NCBI GenBank assembly: GCA_022649135.1
Contig: JALCNP010000002.1
Coordinates: forward strand, 124,001 to 188,000
Direction: 5' to 3'
Source: Bifidobacterium sp.
GTDB taxonomy: Bacteria > Actinomycetota > Actinomycetes > Actinomycetales > Bifidobacteriaceae
DNA: 64,000 bases
Shown: positions 26,023 through 34,534 of the stretch, in pieces
Numbering within the stretch: position 1 is the stretch's first letter
How the letters are laid out: each line of letters begins with the position of its first letter
Notes under the pieces: model-generated
Seen by the model: only the letters and a program-made list of their open reading frames with translations
The model's database searches: none
What the model was told of the DNA's origin: nothing
Translations under genes and position numbers: made by a program

Positions 26023-26721
26023 TCACTTGTTGGCGTTGTGCATGATGCGGGGGCCGTTGGGGTCCCCGACGATGACGGTGTCGACCATGTTGAGAAACAG
26101 TCCGTGCTCCACCACTCCGACGGTGTTGATCAGATCCTGTGCCAGATCATAGGGGTGGTCGATGCGTTCAAGGTGAAGGTCGACCACGTAGTTGTTCTCG
26201 TCGGTGCGGACGGGCTTGCCCTGCGCGTCCAGGCGTAGCACCGGCTTGTAGTTCTTCGCCTCGAAGCGCTTGATCACGTGGCCCGCACCGAAGGGAATGA
26301 CCTCGACGGGGAGGGGGAAGCGTCCGATGGTGTCGACCACCTTGGATTCGTCGACGATCCACACGATTTTGTCCGAATTGGTGGCGACTATCTTCTCCCA
26401 CAGCAGTGCGGCCCCACCGCCCTTGATGCCGTTGAAGTTCTTGTCGACCTCGTCCGCGCCGTCGATGGTCACGTCGATGTGGTCGGCCTGATCGATGTCG
26501 ATGATGGTGATTCCGTACCCTTCCGCCTGCTCCTGGGTGCGGCGCGAGGTCGTGACACCGGTGAAGTTCAGGCCCTCGTCCTTGACACGCCGTCCGAGCT
26601 CGTCCACGAGGAAACGGACGGTCGACCCGGTTCCCAGGCCTGCGGTCATTCCGCTTGTGATGATTTTGGCGGCCTCTATGCCGGCCGCCTTCTTGAGTGC
26701 ATCCTGCTGTGCCTTGTCCAT
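26023..26721 (-). CDS. rpiA: ribose-5-phosphate isomerase A
   Basis: This 232-residue RpiA interconverts ribose 5-phosphate and ribulose 5-phosphate, needed in the pentose and bifid-shunt pathways. GLGTGSTVRFLVDELGRR holds the phosphate loop, TIDGADEVDKNFNGIKGGGAALLWEKIVA the catalytic Asp/Glu/Lys region, and NYVVDLHLERIDHP the conserved C-terminal part. AAGGAG lies 4 nt before ATG 26721. RpiA type is clear; it is not RpiB. Confidence 0.96.
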   Translation of the reverse strand: MDKAQQDALKKAAGIEAAKIITSGMTAGLGTGSTVRFLVDELGRRVKDEGLNFTGVTTSRRTQEQAEGYGITIIDIDQADHIDVTIDGADEVDKNFNGIKGGGAALLWEKIVATNSDKIVWIVDESKVVDTIGRFPLPVEVIPFGAGHVIKRFEAKNYKPVLRLDAQGKPVRTDENNYVVDLHLERIDHPYDLAQDLINTVGVVEHGLFLNMVDTVIVGDPNGPRIMHNANK

Positions 26722-26802
26722 AATGCTCCTTAGCGAGGAAATGTTACTTCACCTGACATATGTGAAGTCCGTCATATATTCTATCGGATTTGTTGTATTG
26801 TG

Positions 26803-28107
26803 TTATTTCACGTCCTCTTTTTGGTGTGGCGTGGTCGTTTTCTGTGCCGTGTTGCACATGCGTTCGGGCTGGTCGATGTAGAAGGAGGCGTCGGACACCA
26901 TCATCGTTCCGTCTGCGTTGACATAGCCCTCCACGGCCACCGATCCGCGAACGAGTCTGGGCCTTCCGTCGAAGGTGGGGCTCGACTGCGGCGGCGGGGA
27001 GAAGGACAGGGTGCCCGAGACCCGTAGGCCCTTCACCGGTCGGGGCGCCCCGACCGATGGTGTGGCCTGCTTCGGGGCCGCGGATCCATCCTCCGACGGC
27101 CGCTGTTTCTGCTGATCGTGGATGTTGTCGGAATCGTCGTCCTCCATCATGGCGGTATCGTCGTCCGGCTCGTAGCCATCCACACCGTCGTCACTGCAGG
27201 TCTGGGCGACCACGGGCGTCTCGTCTTTGCGTGGGATGTCGTTTGTTGCGGGATCGGCCCCCGCGGAGCCGCTCGAGGGGATGGCGTCCGACTCGACCGT
27301 TTCGATGGAGGCCGTGGCGCCATGGTCGAATGACTGCCCGTGGGGGACGGGTGCGGTCGTGACTTCGGTCGGGGCCGGTGCACTCGGATGGCTGAATGGC
27401 GGGTTGCCGTCCTTCCCTCGGGGCGAGCCCTTGACGGACGAGGAGTCGCCGAGGGCGCCCCCCATCCCGCGTCCCAGGTGATACTCTTCGGGGGTGATCC
27501 GGCCGTCAAGCAGCATCCGCGCGTCGTCGGGGACGTCAAGGTTTCGGGCGTACTCGCTGGCCATCAGGGATTGCCAGCCTTCCCGGGGAAGATAGCCGTC
27601 GCGGACCTTTCTGCGGCAGTCCTGCGCGTATCCGTGCGCCAGATCGTCGACCTTCTCGTTTCCTGCGTTTCCCGCATGTCCTTTGACCCACACGAATTTC
27701 ACGGATCCTTTGCGCCGCATTATCTCCGCGTCGATGGCTTTGATCAGGGGCGCATTCTTAACGGGTTTCTTCTGGGAGTTTCTCCACCCGTTTCGCTTCC
27801 ATCCGCGGACCCATTGTGTGGAGCAGTTTATGGCGTATTGGGAATCCGTCTCGATGACGAGCGGCTGGCTTCCGGGATGCGCCCGCAGAGCCTCGAGGAC
27901 GGCGCAGAGCTCCCCGATCTGATTCGTTCCATTGCTGGCGCCGCCCGCGTCGCAGTTTCCGTCATGATTGTGCTCGCGACCTGCGGCGCCGCCGCCTTCC
28001 TGCGATTCAACGGATGCGGATGCCGAATCGTGATCGGCCCACGCCCAGCCCATGGAGCCGTTGGGATTTCCCAGCGCGCTTCCATCGGTCGATACGGTTA
28101 TCGTCAT
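26803..28107 (-). CDS. rnhA: ribonuclease HI with long C-terminal extension
   Basis: RNase HI cuts RNA in RNA-DNA hybrids. The catalytic residues of the fold are visible: TDGSALGNP (Asp8), GELCAVLEAL (Glu66), ETDSQYAIN (Asp88) and KVDDLAHGYA (Asp154), with the flexible-loop histidine H144. An insert of about 35 residues splits the first strands. Residues beyond about 165 add a linker with acidic and proline patches and a C-terminal block (SGTLSFSPPP, RLVRGSVAVEGYVNADGTMMVSDASFYI) I do not recognise. It is 434 residues; typical is about 155. Confidence 0.88.
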   Translation of the reverse strand: MTITVSTDGSALGNPNGSMGWAWADHDSASASVESQEGGGAAGREHNHDGNCDAGGASNGTNQIGELCAVLEALRAHPGSQPLVIETDSQYAINCSTQWVRGWKRNGWRNSQKKPVKNAPLIKAIDAEIMRRKGSVKFVWVKGHAGNAGNEKVDDLAHGYAQDCRRKVRDGYLPREGWQSLMASEYARNLDVPDDARMLLDGRITPEEYHLGRGMGGALGDSSSVKGSPRGKDGNPPFSHPSAPAPTEVTTAPVPHGQSFDHGATASIETVESDAIPSSGSAGADPATNDIPRKDETPVVAQTCSDDGVDGYEPDDDTAMMEDDDSDNIHDQQKQRPSEDGSAAPKQATPSVGAPRPVKGLRVSGTLSFSPPPQSSPTFDGRPRLVRGSVAVEGYVNADGTMMVSDASFYIDQPERMCNTAQKTTTPHQKEDVK

Positions 28108-28236
28108 TCCCTCTCCTCATGCAGATGGGTGCTGTGCCGCGTGGCTCCCCCGATCCCAGCCCTGCGGGGCGGCATACGAAACCGGCGGCACGTACCCACC
28201 AGCTTACGTTCCCGGGAGGAACAATCGTCGTCATAT

Positions 28237-28281
28237 CCGTCGTTCGGGGCGGCTCGCCGCGGGATTCGCCCCGAACGACGG
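28237..28281. repeat. 14-bp perfect inverted repeat
   Basis: CCGTCGTTCGGGGC (28237-28250) pairs with GCCCCGAACGACGG (28268-28281), loop 17 nt. It directly abuts the next, larger hairpin and lies between rnhA and pgm. Confidence 0.65.
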
Positions 28282-28354
28282 CCTTTCACGGCGAGAGGGC
28301 GCCCGGTCCGCATCCCTCCTTCGCGTCGCCCGGGTGCCCTCTCGCCGTGAAAGG
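28282..28354 (-). terminator. 25-bp inverted repeat after pgm
   Basis: The arms 28282-28306 and 28330-28354 match over 25 bp with one wobble, loop 23 nt. On the minus strand it begins ten bases past the pgm stop, so it is probably its terminator, although no T-run follows. Confidence 0.6.
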
Positions 28355-28363
28355 GCACCCGTC

Positions 28364-30037
28364 CTAGGCCAGGGCCTTGTCCACCACCGTCGTCGCCTCA
28401 TCAAGAACCTTGTCGAGGGCCTGCGGAGAGACGAAGGACTCCGCGTAGACCTTGTAGATGTTCTCGGTTCCCGAGGGGCGGGCCGCGAACCAGTTGTTGG
28501 CGGTGCACACCTTGATTCCGCCGATCTTCGCATGGTTGCCGGGGGCTTCCGTGAGCTTCGCCGTGATGTCCTCCCCGGCCAGCTGGGTGTCGGTGACGTC
28601 GTCGGCGCTCAACGAAGCGAATTTCCTCTTCTGCTCGAGCGTCGTCGGCGTGTCGACCCGCCTATACCAGCTTTCGCCGAAACGGCTGACCTGCTCCTGA
28701 TGCAGCTGGGCCGGATTCTTCCCGGTTTTCGCGGTGATCTCGGCGGCAAGCAGATCGGGGATCAGCCCGTCCTTGTCGGTTGTCCAGACATGTCCGTCCC
28801 GACGCAGGAAGCTCATGCCAGAGCTTTCCTCGCCGCCGAACGCCACCTCGCCGCTGAACAGGGGGTCGACGAACCACTTGAAGCCGACCGGCACCTCCAC
28901 GAGCCTGGTATGGATGGATTCGGCGACGCGGTCGATCAGGCTCGACGAAACCAGGGTCTTGCCGATTCCGGCGTGGTCGGGCCAGTTCGGTCGGTTGCCT
29001 CCGAACAGGTATTCGACGCATACCGCGATGTAGTGGTTGGGATTCATCACGCCCCAGTCGGGGCACACGATGCCGTGCCGGTCCGCATCGGGATCCGTCC
29101 CCCCCACGAGGTCGTACTTGTCCCACGCCCCCGCGTTGAGCTGGTCGACCAGACCCTTCATCGCATACGGCGAGCTGGGGTCAATGCGTATCTTTCCGTC
29201 GTGGTCGATTGTCATGAACCTCCATGTCGGGTCCACATCGGGGCGCACGATGCCTATATCGAGATTGTATTTCTCGTTCATCAGCGGCCAGTAATGGACG
29301 GATGCCCCGCCGAGCGGATCGATTCCGAGGCGCACTCCCGAGGAGCGGATCACATCGAAGTCGATGACGTTGGCCAGATCAGAAACATAGTGCTCCCGAT
29401 AATCGAATCCCTCGACGAGGTCGGAGTGGATTGCCTGCTCGAATGGGATCCGCTTCACCTGCTTGTAGGTGCCGAGCAGCTCGTTCGCTCGTGCCGCGAT
29501 GGCGTTTGTCGCTTCTGCCGGGGCCGGTCCTCCGGTGACCGGATCGTATTTGAAACCGCCGTCGGTGGGTGGGTTGTGGGACGGCGTGACGACGATGCCG
29601 TCCGCCAGCCCGTCGCCGCTGAAGCGCTGCGTGCCGTCTGCCGCCCGATTGTGTGTGAGTATGGCCTGCGAGATGACGGGGGTGGGGACGACGTCGCCGC
29701 GGGAGTCCACGCGAACGTGGACGCCGTTGGCGACAAGCACCTCTATGGCCGTCTTTTCAGCCGGCAGTGAAAGGGCATGGGTGTCGCGACCGATGTACAG
29801 GGGGCCGTTCACGCCCGCCCGTGCGCGGTATTCGGCTATCGCCTGGGCGATTGCCACGATATGGGCCTCGTTGAAGGAGGTCTTCAGCGAGGATCCACGA
29901 TGTCCCGAGGTCCCGAAGATGACGCTCTGCTCGGGAACCGTGGGATCGGGGACGTTGTCGTAGTACTGTGCGATGACGTCATCGACGTTTATCAGATCAG
30001 CTGGGGTGGCGGGCATTCCCGCATTTTTTGCTACCAT
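28364..30037 (-). CDS. pgm: phosphoglucomutase (alpha-D-glucose phosphate-specific)
   Basis: This 557-residue enzyme interconverts glucose 1-phosphate and glucose 6-phosphate in glycogen and sugar-nucleotide metabolism. Motifs are GTSGHRGSS near residue 43, the phosphoserine loop TPSHNPPTDGG, the metal site GGTDPDADRHGI, and the sugar and phosphate loops GGEESSG and RPSGTENIYK. It resembles the E. coli Pgm type rather than phosphomannomutases. ATG 30037 has AATACT 4 nt upstream and no clear Shine-Dalgarno. Confidence 0.96.
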   Translation of the reverse strand: MVAKNAGMPATPADLINVDDVIAQYYDNVPDPTVPEQSVIFGTSGHRGSSLKTSFNEAHIVAIAQAIAEYRARAGVNGPLYIGRDTHALSLPAEKTAIEVLVANGVHVRVDSRGDVVPTPVISQAILTHNRAADGTQRFSGDGLADGIVVTPSHNPPTDGGFKYDPVTGGPAPAEATNAIAARANELLGTYKQVKRIPFEQAIHSDLVEGFDYREHYVSDLANVIDFDVIRSSGVRLGIDPLGGASVHYWPLMNEKYNLDIGIVRPDVDPTWRFMTIDHDGKIRIDPSSPYAMKGLVDQLNAGAWDKYDLVGGTDPDADRHGIVCPDWGVMNPNHYIAVCVEYLFGGNRPNWPDHAGIGKTLVSSSLIDRVAESIHTRLVEVPVGFKWFVDPLFSGEVAFGGEESSGMSFLRRDGHVWTTDKDGLIPDLLAAEITAKTGKNPAQLHQEQVSRFGESWYRRVDTPTTLEQKRKFASLSADDVTDTQLAGEDITAKLTEAPGNHAKIGGIKVCTANNWFAARPSGTENIYKVYAESFVSPQALDKVLDEATTVVDKALA

Positions 30038-30157
30038 ACCTAGTATTTTGCCACGAAATACGGATGATGGTGTAAAGAAATGTCACTTTGTGTTCGAATA
30101 CTGTCCGATTTTCTCGGCTTGGTAAGAGCGATCCACCTCAAACGCGGCGGTGCGGAG

Positions 30158-30196
30158 AGCGTGGAATCGGCATTCGGAAGCGTGGAATCGGCATTC
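30158..30196 (+). repeat. two 18-bp direct repeat copies
   Basis: AGCGTGGAATCGGCATTC occurs at 30158-30175 and 30179-30196, period 21 bp. It lies just beyond the stop of the minus-strand kinase gene. Confidence 0.75.
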
Positions 30197-30198
30197 CA

Positions 30199-31296
30199 TC
30201 ACAGATTTTCCTTTTGAGCAACCGGAGCCCTTACGCACAGCGCCCGCCGCTCGATGCTGAAGCGAATGTGGCCCGTCGTGCCCACCACGTCGCCATCGAC
30301 CTGGGCGGCAACCGCCTTTTCCAGGGTTATCTCCGCGCTCACCCCCTGAACCTGCTCGATTTTCGAATTCGTCGACAGGGGGCTTTGCTCCGATTTTCCG
30401 GTGATCGTCTGGTGCACGACGTCCGAGAACAGATTCGCCCAGCCGAAAAGCCCGCCCGACGTGTCGATGACTTCGAAATCCAGGATCCCGTCATCGAAGA
30501 CGGCATCGGGCATAAGCGAGAAGGCGGGGATCTGCCCGCAGTTCCCGGCCATGAAGGTTCGGAACTGCACGTCATTCGCCGTATGGTCGATGCAGTTGGT
30601 GTCCGTGATGGTCACGTCCGCGCGGAGCTTCGGAGCGAACAGATGCTTGACGCCGCCGACGAAATACGCCAGCCAGCTGATGTTTTTCTTCAGGGCGGGA
30701 TCGGTGTCGTCGATCATCTGCGCGTCGAATCCGATCCCCGCGATGATGAGGAAGGCGTGGGGGTGATCCTCCGAATCGTCGTCGAGGAGGGACATCCTGC
30801 CCATGTCCACCATGGTGGAGCCATGGGAGGTCGCGACGGTCAGCGCCGCATCGATGTTGTCCACGGGAATACCCATGTTTCGGGCGAACAGGTTCCCGGT
30901 GCCGATGGGGATGATGCCGAGGGCGTTGCCGGTTCCCGACAGGGCGCTCGCCACCGTGCGCACCGTGCCGTCGCCCCCGACGGCGACGACCACGTCCGCC
31001 CCCCGATCCAGGGCCTCGAGGGCGCAGGTGCGACCGTCCTTGTCCAGTCTCGTTTCCATGAACATGATCGGGGACAAGCCCTTGTCCTCGCAGAACCGTT
31101 CGATGTGGGCGCGAACCTGCGGGGCCTGGTTCTTGGAGGGATTGATGACGAACGCATACCTCACCCGATCGTTGTCCCGCGATCGCAGCGAGAGCATGAC
31201 ACGTCGTCGTCGCAGGCCCCGAACGGCCAGGGCGGTCCCTGCCCCTGCGCAGGCGACTGAGGCGATGATGATGACGATTATCACGGCTAGTGGCAT
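30199..31296 (-). CDS. diacylglycerol kinase-like lipid kinase
   Basis: This 365-residue protein has an N-terminal membrane segment (residues 1-25), then a DAGK catalytic domain starting YAFVINPSKNQAPQVRAHIE and the nucleotide loop VAVGGDGTVRTVASAL, followed by GIIPIGTGNLFARNMGIP. The C-terminal part has the YegS/DgkB-type second domain (GIGFDAQMIDDTD, DDGILDFEVIDTSGG). It probably phosphorylates diacylglycerol or a related lipid at the inner membrane face. The exact substrate is unknown. Confidence 0.88.
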   Translation of the reverse strand: MPLAVIIVIIIASVACAGAGTALAVRGLRRRRVMLSLRSRDNDRVRYAFVINPSKNQAPQVRAHIERFCEDKGLSPIMFMETRLDKDGRTCALEALDRGADVVVAVGGDGTVRTVASALSGTGNALGIIPIGTGNLFARNMGIPVDNIDAALTVATSHGSTMVDMGRMSLLDDDSEDHPHAFLIIAGIGFDAQMIDDTDPALKKNISWLAYFVGGVKHLFAPKLRADVTITDTNCIDHTANDVQFRTFMAGNCGQIPAFSLMPDAVFDDGILDFEVIDTSGGLFGWANLFSDVVHQTITGKSEQSPLSTNSKIEQVQGVSAEITLEKAVAAQVDGDVVGTTGHIRFSIERRALCVRAPVAQKENL

Positions 31297-31498
31297 ACCT
31301 TATATTGTGCGCGCATTCGAAGTCGGCGGTTCTGATGTCATCACGAACTGAACGATTCCTGCACGAAGTGATGGAAACGTTCCTTATGGATCGGATGGAC
31401 CGTGGGCGGATTGGGCGCCCCGCCCCCTGACGAGGAGCCGGGCAGCGGGCCGCCCCCGGGCGCTGCGTCGGCGGGGGGCGGGTGTCGGCTTGCGGCAT

Positions 31499-31504
31499 TA
31501 CTCT
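31499..31504 (+). promoter_or_regulatory. -10 hexamer for serS leaderless start
   Basis: TACTCT ends 6 nt before ATG 31511, placing the transcription start at the start codon. No Shine-Dalgarno is visible. A GC-rich region with partial inverted repeats precedes it. Confidence 0.45.
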
Positions 31505-31510
31505 AAGACT

Positions 31511-32797
31511 ATGCTTGATATCCAATTCATTCGTGAACACGCCGATATAGTGAAAGATTCCCAGCGCAAGCGGGGCGAATCCGTCGACCTCGTCGATGAG
31601 GTGCTTCGCTCCGATGAGACCCGTCGCGCTTCGCTCAAGGAGTTCGAGGCGGCGAGGGCGCAGCAGAAGGAGACCGGCAAACTTGTCGCCGCGGCGGATC
31701 CTCGCGAGAAGGCCGACCTTATCGCCCGAACCAGGCAGCTGTCGGCGAAGGTGACCCAGTTCAAGGATGCGGCGGACAAAGCGGCCGAGGCGTATACCAC
31801 GGCGATGTGGAAGCTCTCCAACATCGTGGAGCCGGAGGCCCCCGAAGGCGGCGAGGACGACTACGTCGTGGTCAGGAAGGTCGGCACGCCGCGGGACTTC
31901 GCTGCCGAGGGGTTCGAACCCAAGGACCATCTCGCCCTGGGGACGGCGGTCGCCGGAATCGACATGCGCCGCGGCGTCAAGGTCTCGGGCTCGCGTTTCT
32001 ACTTCCTTCGCGGCGCCGTGGCCCGCATGCAGATCGCCATGCTGACGATGGCCGTCGACCAGGCGGAGAAGCACGGCTTCACGATGACCATCACGCCCAC
32101 CCTGGTGCGTCCGGAGGTGATGGCGGGCACGGGATTCCTCAACTCCCACGCCGACGAGATCTACCGGCTGCGCGAGCCTGACGACCAGTATCTCGTGGGC
32201 ACGTCCGAGGTCGCCCTCGCCGGGATGCACGAAAACGAGATACTGAATCTGGACAAGGGCGCGCTGCGCTATTGCGGATGGTCGAGCTGCTACCGGCGCG
32301 AGGCCGGGGCCGCGGGAAAGGACACGTCGGGAATCATCCGCGTCCACCAGTTCGACAAGGTGGAGATGTTCGTGTACTGCAAGCAGGAGGACTCCCGCGG
32401 CGAGCATCAGCATCTGCTGGGAATGGAGCAGGAGATGCTGGCCAAGGTCGAGGTTCCCTATCGAATCATCGACACGGCTGCTGGTGATCTGGGCTCGTCT
32501 GCGGCGCGCAAGTTCGACTGCGAGGCTTGGGTTCCCACTCAGGGCCGCTACCGCGAGCTGACTTCGACGTCGAACTGCACGGAATACCAGGCACGCAGAC
32601 TCAATATTCGCGAACGTATCGCGGACGGTTCCACCAGGGCCGTGTCGACGCTGAACGGAACGCTCGCCACCACCCGCTGGCTGGTCGCCATACTCGAAAA
32701 CCATCAGCACGAGGACGGATCCATTGACATCCCCCAGGCCATGCGGCCCTACATGGGCGGACGCGAGGTCATCGAGCCCACGACGTGGGAGGCATGA
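31511..32797 (+). CDS. serS: serine--tRNA ligase
   Basis: This 428-residue class II synthetase begins MLDIQFIREHADIVKDSQRKRG, has the N-terminal coiled-coil arm (residues about 30-105) that holds the long variable arm of tRNA-Ser, then motif 2 CYRREAGAAGKDTSGIIRVHQFDKVEM and motif 3 NGTLATTRWLVAILENHQ. It is followed after 61 nt by tRNA-Ser(TGA), one of its own substrates. The start is supported by homology. Confidence 0.97.
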   Translation: MLDIQFIREHADIVKDSQRKRGESVDLVDEVLRSDETRRASLKEFEAARAQQKETGKLVAAADPREKADLIARTRQLSAKVTQFKDAADKAAEAYTTAMWKLSNIVEPEAPEGGEDDYVVVRKVGTPRDFAAEGFEPKDHLALGTAVAGIDMRRGVKVSGSRFYFLRGAVARMQIAMLTMAVDQAEKHGFTMTITPTLVRPEVMAGTGFLNSHADEIYRLREPDDQYLVGTSEVALAGMHENEILNLDKGALRYCGWSSCYRREAGAAGKDTSGIIRVHQFDKVEMFVYCKQEDSRGEHQHLLGMEQEMLAKVEVPYRIIDTAAGDLGSSAARKFDCEAWVPTQGRYRELTSTSNCTEYQARRLNIRERIADGSTRAVSTLNGTLATTRWLVAILENHQHEDGSIDIPQAMRPYMGGREVIEPTTWEA

Positions 32798-32858
32798 GCG
32801 CGGACGGCGCGTCCACGGTACTGGTACAATGGTGAGCCGTGCGCGTCGGCGTGCACAG

Positions 32859-32943
32859 GGATAGGTGTCCGAGCGGTCTAAGGAGACGGTCTTGAAAACC
32901 GTTGTGGGGTAACCCGCCGCGAGTTCGAATCTCGCCCTATCCG
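32859..32943 (+). tRNA. tRNA-Ser (TGA)
   Basis: This 85-nt class II tRNA has acceptor stem GGATAGG/CCTATCC, discriminator G, anticodon stem ACGGT/ACCGT and loop CTTGAAA with anticodon TGA at 32893-32895, reading UCA. The long variable arm and GTTCGAATC T-loop are clear. CCA is not encoded. A TACAAT at 32825-32830 may be its -10. Confidence 0.95.
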
Positions 32944-33273
32944 CGACAGGGGCTTCCGGAGTTTTCCGGAGGCCCCTTTGTTTATGCCGCTTCCCGCGAC
33001 CGGGGTAACAAGCCATTAATACGAGCCGTCGCTTTCTTAACCGATGCGTAACAGCCTGCGCGTGATTCGCGATCGCATCTCCGGAACAATGGCAGACACC
33101 GGGGAAACAGGGTGGCCGGCACATCGATGCGGAAGCATCGATCCGTGATGGGGAGAATTGTCACGGCGGCTTTGCTTCGAAGAATCGCCTCGAAGACATC
33201 GTCTCGCAGGCATGGCTTCCATAGGCCGCCACCCTCACCATACGGCTTCCCGGGCATCAGGGTCGGAGGAGCA
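32944..33273. other. 330-nt region between tRNA-Ser and the kinase gene
   Basis: It contains the tRNA terminator at its left end. The rest has no recognisable gene; the frame of the following kinase is open through part of it but begins properly at 33274. No promoter is convincing. Confidence 0.6.
32948..32983 (+). terminator. terminator of tRNA-Ser(TGA)
   Basis: AGGGGC-TTCCGGA (32948-32960) pairs with TCCGGA-GGCCCCT (32965-32977) with a small mismatch, then TTGTTT follows. This is a good intrinsic terminator. Confidence 0.8.
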
Positions 33274-34533
33274 ATGGAACAGTCTATGGCGCAGGGAGTT
33301 TCGGCATCGTCGGACGAACCGAACTCGACCGTGGGGTTGAACGTGTTCGATGGTCTGCGCAAGGGCGATCCCGCTCCGTTCTGGCTTTTCCGCGGCGTGT
33401 GCGGAGCGTGGGGGATCGACCGTGGACGGGCCCGGCTGGATCTGATCACCGTGTCGGAGAACGCGACTTTTCTTCTGCTGCTCGATGCCAGACCGGAGGG
33501 CGTGGTCCGGGTCTCCCAGCCGGGATACGTCGGCGGCCCTCTTGCGGTCGCCTCCGAGATAAGCTGGCTCAATGCGCTTCATGAGGTCGAGGGTGTCCAT
33601 CTGATCGATCCCGTCCCGACGGTACGAGACTCTTTCGTCACCACCATCCATGACCTCCACGGTGTGGGGTGGACTGTCATATCGACGAAATACATCGCTG
33701 GAACGGTTCTGGAGGATCTGGACAATCCTGCTCCCTATTACACAACGATCGGGAAATGGGCGGCCGAGTTCCACGATCAGTCGAGACGGTGGGTCAGACC
33801 CTTCGGTTTCACCCGCTTCAGCTGGGATGTCCGTGCGATGGTCGGTCCTTCTCCCCGCTGGGGTCGGTGGGAGCAGGCCCGTCTGAGCGACGAGGGGAGG
33901 GATGTGTGCGGCCGTGCCCTGCGCCGGGCATTGGGGGTGGTCGCGACCATGCCGCGCACTTCGCGGACGTGGGGTCTTATCCATGCCGATCTGCGCCCTT
34001 CGAACATCATCCGGGGTGAGGGCGGGCGTCTTACTGTCATCGATTTCGACGATTCCGGATACGGCTGGTATCTCTACGACTATGCCTCGTCCCTCAGCTT
34101 CATCGAGCATGAAACCTATGCCCCGGAACTTGCGCGCGCGTGGGTCGAGGGGTATGAGGGCGTGGCCGGCCCGTTCGGCGGTGACGAACTCGATATGATG
34201 TCGGCGCTCTCCATGATCCGCCGACTGCAGATGCTGGGGTGGACCACCAATCATCGTGAGGATGCGCTCCCGGGTGGATTGGCCGCGCAGCAGGCCCCCG
34301 GGTCCGTGCTGTGCGCGAAACGGTATCTTCGCGATCCGCGGTGGCTGTTGAACGCGGGTGCGTCGGCAACGCCGTCTGAGAGCGTAGATGCCAGCCAGGG
34401 CGCAAATCCCGCGCGGGCGGCGGCCTCACGGGGCCTCGTGCTCCCCGGTAACCCGTGCAATCCCCTAACTCAATCAGACGCCGATAGCGGCGCGGGGCGG
34501 GAAGCCGCTTCGGACATAAGGAAAGGTGCATGA
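33274..34533 (+). CDS. small-molecule kinase, aminoglycoside phosphotransferase/hydroxylysine kinase type
   Basis: This 419-residue protein has the kinase-like fold of choline/ethanolamine and hydroxylysine kinases. The catalytic loop is LIHADLRPSN (Asp239) and the metal loop VIDFDDSGYGWYLYD (Asp257); an N-lobe with a RVSQPGY strand precedes it. ATG 33274 follows GGAGGA closely. The gene is 1 nt from an ethanolamine-permease-like transporter and upstream of a phospho-lyase-like PLP enzyme, so phosphorylation of ethanolamine or another amino alcohol is the favoured role (inference). A homoserine or aminoglycoside substrate is not excluded. Confidence 0.75.
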   Translation: MEQSMAQGVSASSDEPNSTVGLNVFDGLRKGDPAPFWLFRGVCGAWGIDRGRARLDLITVSENATFLLLLDARPEGVVRVSQPGYVGGPLAVASEISWLNALHEVEGVHLIDPVPTVRDSFVTTIHDLHGVGWTVISTKYIAGTVLEDLDNPAPYYTTIGKWAAEFHDQSRRWVRPFGFTRFSWDVRAMVGPSPRWGRWEQARLSDEGRDVCGRALRRALGVVATMPRTSRTWGLIHADLRPSNIIRGEGGRLTVIDFDDSGYGWYLYDYASSLSFIEHETYAPELARAWVEGYEGVAGPFGGDELDMMSALSMIRRLQMLGWTTNHREDALPGGLAAQQAPGSVLCAKRYLRDPRWLLNAGASATPSESVDASQGANPARAAASRGLVLPGNPCNPLTQSDADSGAGREAASDIRKGA

Positions 34534-34534
34534 C

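Noticed and set aside
28052..29770. A 572-codon open frame on the plus strand
   Set aside because: It lies opposite pgm and the start of rnhA, both of which have clear catalytic motifs. The translation shows no domain.
30572..33124. An 850-codon open frame on the minus strand
   Set aside because: It lies opposite serS and part of the diacylglycerol kinase gene, has no family resemblance and a basic, Arg/Gly/His-rich composition typical of shadow frames in GC-rich DNA; it also crosses a tRNA gene.
33274..34533. Antibiotic-resistance aminoglycoside phosphotransferase
   Set aside because: The kinase shares only the general fold and catalytic loop. Its metabolic neighbours make an amino-alcohol substrate more likely than a drug.
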